Shown piece after piece: positions 59,551 to 64,000 of a stretch of 64,000 bases of DNA. Made by a program: the position numbers and the translations under genes. Below the pieces are notes generated by a model that saw only the letters and a program-made list of their open reading frames with translations, was not told the origin of the DNA and ran no database searches. This DNA comes from Mycobacterium sp. IS-836 (GTDB taxonomy: Bacteria; Actinomycetota; Actinomycetes; Mycobacteriales; Mycobacteriaceae): the NCBI RefSeq assembly GCF_001954275.1, contig NZ_MBEU01000009.1, forward strand, positions 62,001-126,000, in the 5' to 3' direction. The first letter of the stretch is position 1; every line of letters begins with the position of its first letter.

Positions 59551-60356
59551 CTCGACCCCTTGAGCCGAGGGCGCGGCAGGTAGGCGCGGATGGCGCCGCG
59601 GTACGGCCGTTGACCCGCGTCGACCTGTTCGCGAAGGTACTGCTCGAAGGTGATCGTGCCGTCGGCGTGTTCCGGGGTCATCAGCCCGCCGGCGCCGATC
59701 CCGCGAAAGACCTTGCCGGGCAACCGGATCGGGACGATTGGCCGGCGCTTTCCGACGATCGTCAGGTAGCTGCGGGCGAGATCGTCCAGCGCACGCGGCT
59801 GCGGCCCGCCGAAATCCGGTGCACGCCCGACGGGCTCGCCGAGCGCCAGTTGGGCCAACCGCGCGCCCACGTCGCGCACGTCGACCGGTTGGAACCTCAA
59901 GCCCGCCGGCAGCGCCATCACCGGCGGCTTCGCGAGGATCCGCAAAAGGAACGCGATCAGATCGTGAAACTGGGTGGCCCGCATCACCGTCCACGGCAGG
60001 CCCGACTCGGCGATCGTGCGTTCATTGGCGAGCACGGCGCGGTAGAAGGCGAATGGAATGCGGTCGATTCCGACGATGGAGACGAACACCAGATGCGGTG
60101 AGCCGGCTCGTTTCGCCGCCGCGACCAGGCGCTCGCTGGGAAAGACGCAATGCACGATCGTGTCGATGCCGTCCAGCGCCGCGTCCAAGCCGTCGCCGGT
60201 TTGCACGTCGCCGACGACGTGCTGAACGTCGGTGGATTGCTGCGGGCGCCGTCCCCGGCTCAGCACGCGGACGTCCTTGCCCGCGGCCACAAGTTGTTCG
60301 ACGACGATGCGCCCGACGGTGCCCGTGCCGCCGGTTACCAGTACTCGATTAGCCAT
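59547..60356 (-). CDS. NmrA-like NAD(P)-dependent oxidoreductase, likely ECF41 target
   Basis: 269 aa. VTGGTGTVGRIVVEQL near the N-terminus (7-22) is the NAD(P) loop; VVGDVQTGDGLDAALDGIDTIVHCVF and the VSIVGIDRIPFAFYRAVLANE segment with YxxxxxxxE are typical of atypical SDRs of the NmrA/epimerase type. ECF41 sigma factors are genetically linked to carboxymuconolactone decarboxylases, oxidoreductases or epimerases like this one. The ATG at 60356 is 4 bases after the sigma gene stop. Its own GTGA overlap leads into the membrane-protein gene. Confidence 0.88.
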   Translation of the reverse strand: MANRVLVTGGTGTVGRIVVEQLVAAGKDVRVLSRGRRPQQSTDVQHVVGDVQTGDGLDAALDGIDTIVHCVFPSERLVAAAKRAGSPHLVFVSIVGIDRIPFAFYRAVLANERTIAESGLPWTVMRATQFHDLIAFLLRILAKPPVMALPAGLRFQPVDVRDVGARLAQLALGEPVGRAPDFGGPQPRALDDLARSYLTIVGKRRPIVPIRLPGKVFRGIGAGGLMTPEHADGTITFEQYLREQVDAGQRPYRGAIRAYLPRPRLKGSR

Positions 60357-60360
60357 ACCC

Positions 60361-61269
60361 TTATGAACCGGGCAGCCCGGCCGGACGTGACAACTGCTCG
60401 GCAATAAATCTCAGCTTGTCCGGATTGGCCACCACACGCAGCGCCGCTATCCGCTGGCCGCTGATCTCGAAGTACAGGACGGCGGCCAACGTCTCGCCGT
60501 CGAATGCCAGCACTGCCGGCTCGCCATTGACGTCGGCGACATCCAGACGCAGACCGAGCTCAGGCATGTTCCTGCCGAACGCGCCCGCCACGTAGCGGGA
60601 CACCCGGTCGCGGCCCAGGATCGTGCGCCGCGCGGCGCCCACCTTGCCGCCTCCGTCGGCGGTGGACGTCGCATCGGCGGTCAGGATTTCGACGAGTCCG
60701 CCCACGTCGCCGGCGCCGGCCGCGGTGAAGAATCGATCGACCAGCGACCGCCACTGCGCCCGGTCCGGCTGGAATCGCTGCCGGGATTCACCCAGCCGTT
60801 CCCTCGCGCGCCGGTAGAGCTGCCGGACGTTGATCTCCGACAGTTGCAGGATCTCGGCGATCTCGAAGTGGCTGTACGCGAACGCCTCTCGGAGCACGAA
60901 CGCCGCGCGCTCGTTGGGTTTGAGGCGTTCCATCAAGCTCAGCAGCGCGATCGACACCGACTCGCGCTGCTCGGCGGTTTCCTGCGGGCCGAGTGCCCGG
61001 TCGTCGGTGAGGACCGGCTCCGGAAGCCACGGGCCGGGATACACCTCGCGACGAGCGCGCGCCGACGTGAGCCGGTTGAGGCACAGGTTCGTGACGACCT
61101 TGGTCAGCCACGCCGGCAGCGATTCGATGTGGGCCGGGTCGGCGGCGTGGAGGCGCAGGTATGCATCCTGCACCGCGTCTTCCGCTTCGCTCGCCGACCC
61201 GAGCAGTCGATACGCCAACCAGAACAGGCGCGAGCGCTGAGCCTCGAAATCCGCCACGAGCTCGCTCAC
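60361..61269 (-). CDS. ECF41-family RNA polymerase sigma factor (SigJ-like)
   Basis: 302 aa. Sigma region 2 (about 10-75, FWLAYRLLGSASEAEDAVQDAYL), region 4 (about 100-160, LREAFAYSHFEIAEILQLSEINVRQLYRRARERL) and a C-terminal SnoaL-like domain (about 170-300). The ECF41 hallmarks WLPEP (81-85), DGGGK (205-209) and NPDKL (282-286) are all present. In this group the C-terminal domain replaces a separate anti-sigma factor, and targets are the adjacent oxidoreductase genes. GTG 61269 is chosen because it gives the usual start and leaves room for the divergent DUF5685 promoter. A weak ECF41-like -35 TGTCAC lies at 60387-60392. Confidence 0.92.
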   Translation of the reverse strand: MSELVADFEAQRSRLFWLAYRLLGSASEAEDAVQDAYLRLHAADPAHIESLPAWLTKVVTNLCLNRLTSARARREVYPGPWLPEPVLTDDRALGPQETAEQRESVSIALLSLMERLKPNERAAFVLREAFAYSHFEIAEILQLSEINVRQLYRRARERLGESRQRFQPDRAQWRSLVDRFFTAAGAGDVGGLVEILTADATSTADGGGKVGAARRTILGRDRVSRYVAGAFGRNMPELGLRLDVADVNGEPAVLAFDGETLAAVLYFEISGQRIAALRVVANPDKLRFIAEQLSRPAGLPGS

Positions 61270-61318
61270 CCTGCCCAGCCTGCCACCCTGCGAGCCCGAG
61301 GTCAGGTAGCTTCTGTCC

Positions 61319-62368
61319 ATGTTTGGCATCATCCGGCCCTGCCGTCACCGGCTCGGCGACGAGCTCGCGGCCGCGTGGACGGCCCAATTGTGCGGATTGT
61401 GTCTGGCCCTGCGCGACGACTACGGCCAGGTCGCGCGGGTCGCCACCAACTATGACGGCCTGGTGGTCTCGCTGCTCGTCGAGGCGCAGTCCGCCGGCGA
61501 GCCGACCCGCCGCAAAGCCGGGCGGTGCCCGCTGCGCGGGCTGCGGCGCGCCGACGTTGCCACGGGTGAGTGTGTGCGGCTGGCCGCGGTGGTGTCGCTG
61601 GCGCTGGCCGCCGCTCGGGTTCGCGATCATGTCGACGACCGCGACGGCGTGGTCGGCGCGGTCGGGGTGCGGCCGGCCGCGCGTCGCGTGGCCGAGCGGT
61701 GGGTGCGTCAGGGCACCGAGGCCGGTCACAACCTGGGCTTCGATACCGGCGTGCTCGTCGCCGCGATGGACCGGCAGGCCGAGCTCGAGGCCACGGCGGG
61801 GCCGGGCAGCTCGCTGCTCGCGGTGACCGAGCCCACCGAGACCGCGGTCGCCGAAGCGTTCGCGCACACCGCCGTGCTGGCGGGCCGCCCGGCCAACCAG
61901 GCGCCCCTGCGCGAGATCGGCCGGCTGTTCGGGCGAGTGGCGCACCTGCTCGACGCGGTCGAGGACTACCGCGACGACCTGGCGCGCGGCAAGTGGAATC
62001 CGTTGGCCGCCACCGAAACTCCTCTGACGGAGGCGCGCGCGCTATGCGACGACGCGGTGCTCGGCATCGAATTGGCGCTTGCCGACGTGGAGTTCAGCGA
62101 CGGGCGCCTGGCCCATCGCTTGTTGACGCGCGAGGTGCGCCGTGCGGTCTCCCGCACCTTCACCGGCGCCGGTTACCGGGCGCAAAGCGGAACGCCGCAC
62201 GGCCAGCAGGAACCGATCAACTTCGGTCCCGGCAATCCCGCCGGCCCAGAGGGCGAAGAGCCCGGCGCAGTGGCCAAGCGCCGCGGCGGCGGCGACGGAA
62301 CCGGTTGCATCTTCTGCTGCGATGGCTGCGACTGTTGTTGCGACTGCGGCGATTGCTGCGACTGCTGA
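61319..62368 (+). CDS. DUF5685 family protein with Cys-rich tail
   Basis: 349 aa. The N-terminal MFGIIRPCRHRLGDEL and LCGLCLALRDDYGQ, with Cys8, Cys25 and Cys28, are typical of DUF5685, followed by a helical middle with NYDGLVVSLL and DRQAELEA, and LREIGRLFGRVAHLLDAVEDYRDD near 205-228. The last 20 residues contain 11 Cys with Asp and Gly (CCDGCDCCCDCGDCC core). The tail suggests metal binding or many disulfides/thioethers; the DUF5685 fold may be a helical enzyme, but function is unknown. Divergent from the ECF41 sigma gene; the enoyl-CoA hydratase gene follows 8 bases after its stop. Confidence 0.84.
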   Translation: MFGIIRPCRHRLGDELAAAWTAQLCGLCLALRDDYGQVARVATNYDGLVVSLLVEAQSAGEPTRRKAGRCPLRGLRRADVATGECVRLAAVVSLALAAARVRDHVDDRDGVVGAVGVRPAARRVAERWVRQGTEAGHNLGFDTGVLVAAMDRQAELEATAGPGSSLLAVTEPTETAVAEAFAHTAVLAGRPANQAPLREIGRLFGRVAHLLDAVEDYRDDLARGKWNPLAATETPLTEARALCDDAVLGIELALADVEFSDGRLAHRLLTREVRRAVSRTFTGAGYRAQSGTPHGQQEPINFGPGNPAGPEGEEPGAVAKRRGGGDGTGCIFCCDGCDCCCDCGDCCDC

Positions 62369-62376
62369 GCCGGGCC

Positions 62377-63159
62377 ATGACTACCTACGACACGCTCACG
62401 TTCGCGCAGGACGGACCCGTCACCCGAATTGTGCTCAACCGGCCGGACGCAGCCAACGGCATCGACGACACGCTGGCGCGTGAGTTGGTCGACGCGGCAG
62501 CGCGATGCGACGTCCCCGAGACGAAGGTGGTCGTGCTTAGCGGCGCGGGACGGTTCTTCTGCGCCGGCGGCGACTTGAAGGCGATGGCCGCCTCGCCGCT
62601 CGGTCCCGGCCGATTCGTCAAACGCCTTGCCGACGACCTGCACCGGGCGATCTCGACGTTCGCGCGGATGGGCGCGGTCCTGATCATCGCGGTCAACGGC
62701 GTCGCGGCAGGGGCGGGATTCAGCCTCGCGATGATCGGCGATCTGGTGCTGGCCGCCGAGTCCGCGTCGTTCACCATGGCCTACACCAAGGCGGGGCTCA
62801 GCCCCGATGGCAGCTCGTCCTACTATCTGCCGCGGCTGATCGGCGTCCGCCGCACCCAGGAGCTGATGCTGACCAACCGGCGGCTCTCGTCCCAGGAGGC
62901 GGCGCAGTGGGGATTGGTGACCGAAGTCGTGCCCGACGACGGTCTGGACGCCCGCGTCGACTCGCTGGTCGCTGAAATGGCCGGCGCCGCAAAAGCTTCC
63001 AGCTCGGCGGTGAAGAAACTACTGCTCACGAGTTTCGGTAATGGGCTCGAGGAGCAAATGGAGATCGAAGGCCGGATCATCGCGGCATGCGCCGACGGTC
63101 CCGACGGCCGCGAGGGCATCGACGCGTTCGTAAACAAGCGGGCGCCGAAGTTCGCCTGA
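62377..63159 (+). CDS. Enoyl-CoA hydratase/isomerase (crotonase family)
   Basis: 260 aa. Oxyanion-hole motifs FFCAGGDLKAM (near 63-73) and NGVAAGAGFSLAM (near 107-119); the acid/base position reads TKAGLSPDGSSSYYLPRLIG, with Asp rather than the two Glu of true hydratases, closer to isomerase-type or PaaG-like members. It acts in beta-oxidation-like or side-chain degradation steps on CoA esters. The ATG at 62377 follows the DUF5685 stop by 8 bases, so an operon is likely. The mid-length coding frame that begins upstream is a read-through shadow. Confidence 0.9.
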   Translation: MTTYDTLTFAQDGPVTRIVLNRPDAANGIDDTLARELVDAAARCDVPETKVVVLSGAGRFFCAGGDLKAMAASPLGPGRFVKRLADDLHRAISTFARMGAVLIIAVNGVAAGAGFSLAMIGDLVLAAESASFTMAYTKAGLSPDGSSSYYLPRLIGVRRTQELMLTNRRLSSQEAAQWGLVTEVVPDDGLDARVDSLVAEMAGAAKASSSAVKKLLLTSFGNGLEEQMEIEGRIIAACADGPDGREGIDAFVNKRAPKFA

Positions 63160-63198
63160 GTCAGTCGGTCTGCGGGCACCCACATGACTCTCGAATCT

Positions 63199-63216
63199 GA
63201 TAGCGCATGCGCTATC
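63199..63216. promoter_or_regulatory. Perfect 18-base palindrome
   Basis: GATAGCGCATGCGCTATC is fully self-complementary with no spacer, 39 bases after the hydratase stop and about 100 bases before the antiporter start. The lack of a loop and T-run makes a terminator less likely than a protein-binding site for the antiporter promoter. Confidence 0.5.
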
Positions 63217-63317
63217 GCGTTTGAAATTCACCTGCCCCTTCCCTGACGATGCCCGTGGGGCGGGTGTGACTCAAACCCCAAGCGGCGCAGGCCGAGCGCG
63301 TCCGGCAGGATGGGCTG

Positions 63318-64000
63318 GTGTTTGGCCTTGAACTCGTCGTCGCGCTCGTGTCGACCGTCATCGTGGGGACGGTCATCGGCCGGCGGTATCGCGTGGGCCC
63401 GCCGGTGCTCCTCATCTTGCTCGGCGCACTGATGGGTCTGATCCCGCATTTCGGTCATGTGCATGTCGACGGCGAGGTCGTGCTGCTGCTGTTCCTGCCC
63501 GGGATCCTCTACTGGGAAGGCATCAACACCAGCTTTCGCGAGATCCGGGCGAACGCGCGCATCATCGTCATCCTCAGCGTCGCCCTGGTGATCGCGACGG
63601 CGGCCGCCGTGTCGTGGACCGCGCGCTCGCTGGGCATGGACCCGCATGCGGCCGGCGTCCTGGGTGCGGTGCTGTCCCCCACCGACGCCGCCGCGGTGGC
63701 CGGCCTCGCCAAAAAGCTGCCGCGCCGCCAGCTGACCGTGCTGAAGGCCGAGAGCCTCATCAACGACGGCACCGCGCTGGTACTGTTCGCCGTCAGCGTC
63801 CAGGTCGCGATCGGCGGATCGGCGATCAGCCCACTGCAAGTGACCGGCCGGTTCATCCTGTCCTACGTCGGCGGCATCGCCGCCGGGCTGCTAGTCGGCG
63901 GCGCGGCCACCCTCATCCGCAAACGAATCGACGCGCCGCAGGAGGAGGGCGCCCTGAGTCTGCTGACACCGTTCGCGGCGTTCCTGTTGGCTCAAGCCTT
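63318..64000 (+). CDS. Na+/H+ antiporter, CPA1 family, N-terminal part (Rv2287/YjcE-like)
   Basis: Open to the window end (at least 227 residues); the gene continues beyond it. Repeated membrane helices with the CPA1 signature: FLPGILYWEGINTSFREIRAN, GAVLSPTDAAAVAGLAKKLP (the TD motif in the ion path) and KAESLINDGTALVLFAVSV with Asn-Asp of the ND site. These exchangers expel Na+ using the proton gradient and help regulate internal pH. GTG 63318 has GGCAGGA about 8 bases upstream. M. tuberculosis Rv2287 (yjcE) lies close to Rv2280 in the same orientation, which supports the assignment. Confidence 0.88.
   Translation, partial: MFGLELVVALVSTVIVGTVIGRRYRVGPPVLLILLGALMGLIPHFGHVHVDGEVVLLLFLPGILYWEGINTSFREIRANARIIVILSVALVIATAAAVSWTARSLGMDPHAAGVLGAVLSPTDAAAVAGLAKKLPRRQLTVLKAESLINDGTALVLFAVSVQVAIGGSAISPLQVTGRFILSYVGGIAAGLLVGGAATLIRKRIDAPQEEGALSLLTPFAAFLLAQA

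Noticed and set aside
60366..60392. ECF41-type promoter before the NmrA-like gene
   Set aside because: The -35 TGTCAC is good, but the -10 position reads CGGT/GGTT instead of CGTC, so it was not listed as a promoter.
61570..62376. Upstream 270-residue extension of the crotonase frame
   Set aside because: It is an Arg-rich shadow over the DUF5685 gene; the crotonase starts at ATG 62377.
1..64000. CRISPR arrays, rRNA, complete tRNAs, IS elements or transposases
   Set aside because: No regularly spaced repeats, RNA gene consensus or transposase/integrase motifs were seen on either strand.

Overview
The window is chromosomal DNA of a mycobacterium, almost certainly a slow grower outside the M. 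tuberculosis complex. The evidence is GC-rich sequence, PPE-SVP proteins, the mycolic-acid FAS-II operon fabD-acpM-kasA-kasB-accD6, and long collinearity with M. tuberculosis Rv2243 to Rv2287. Orthologues are named from family knowledge and remembered protein lengths; no search was run.

Left part (1-35 kb). The FAS-II operon (1-4703) is followed by genes not found at this place in M. tuberculosis: two PPE-SVP genes, a small exported protein, a flavin monooxygenase and a protein with an Asp/Ser tail. The backbone then resumes with glpD1 and its TetR regulator, an AGPS-like flavoprotein, diacylglycerol kinase, a membrane molybdoenzyme fusion (extra), Rv2253-like, DUF3145, Rv2257c-like, Rv2258c-like, mscR, Rv2260-like, an ICMT-like methyltransferase with a divergent TetR (extra), a SHOCT membrane protein with lnt, the Rv2263-like SDR, a short Rv2264c-like Hsp70 protein, a DapB-like dehydrogenase, an MmpS-like protein and cyp124 with a SnoaL-like partner. 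Small envelope and metabolic genes follow: a septum-formation-like lipoprotein, a HAD hydrolase, two DUF202 proteins, a Tat-exported amidase and a cutinase.

Middle (35-54 kb), where M. tuberculosis has Rv2267c-Rv2279, is accessory. It holds an acyl-CoA-dehydrogenase-like oxidase, an MFS/TetR pair, a DUF3060 protein, a receptor Ser/Thr kinase, a MurNAc/GlcNAc kinase fused to a MurQ etherase, and a FIST protein. Next comes a lower-GC island (about 44.7-48.8 kb) with two uncharacterised proteins (one HEPN-like), about 1 kb of strongly structured, nearly gene-free DNA, and an SRA-like/HNH protein that looks like a modification-dependent restriction enzyme. A glyoxalase/P450 pair, a TetR/NmrA pair with a clear operator, and a second, catalytically unusual kinase follow.

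Right part (54-64 kb). The backbone resumes with the Rv2280-like FAD dehydrogenase and ends in an Rv2287-like Na+/H+ antiporter cut by the window edge. Between them lie a TetR with a perfect inverted-repeat operator, a DUF1707/SDR operon, a chagasin-like lipoprotein operon, an ECF41 sigma factor with its NmrA/membrane-protein partners, a DUF5685 protein with a cysteine tail, and an enoyl-CoA hydratase.

The best candidates for something undescribed are the 44.7-48.8 kb island (possible anti-phage cassette), the kinase-etherase fusion, the Cys-to-Ser Lnt, the degenerate kinase and the membrane cytochrome-molybdoenzyme fusion. Inverted repeats next to the regulators at 12.0, 22.4, 51.4 and 56.9 kb are probable operators.
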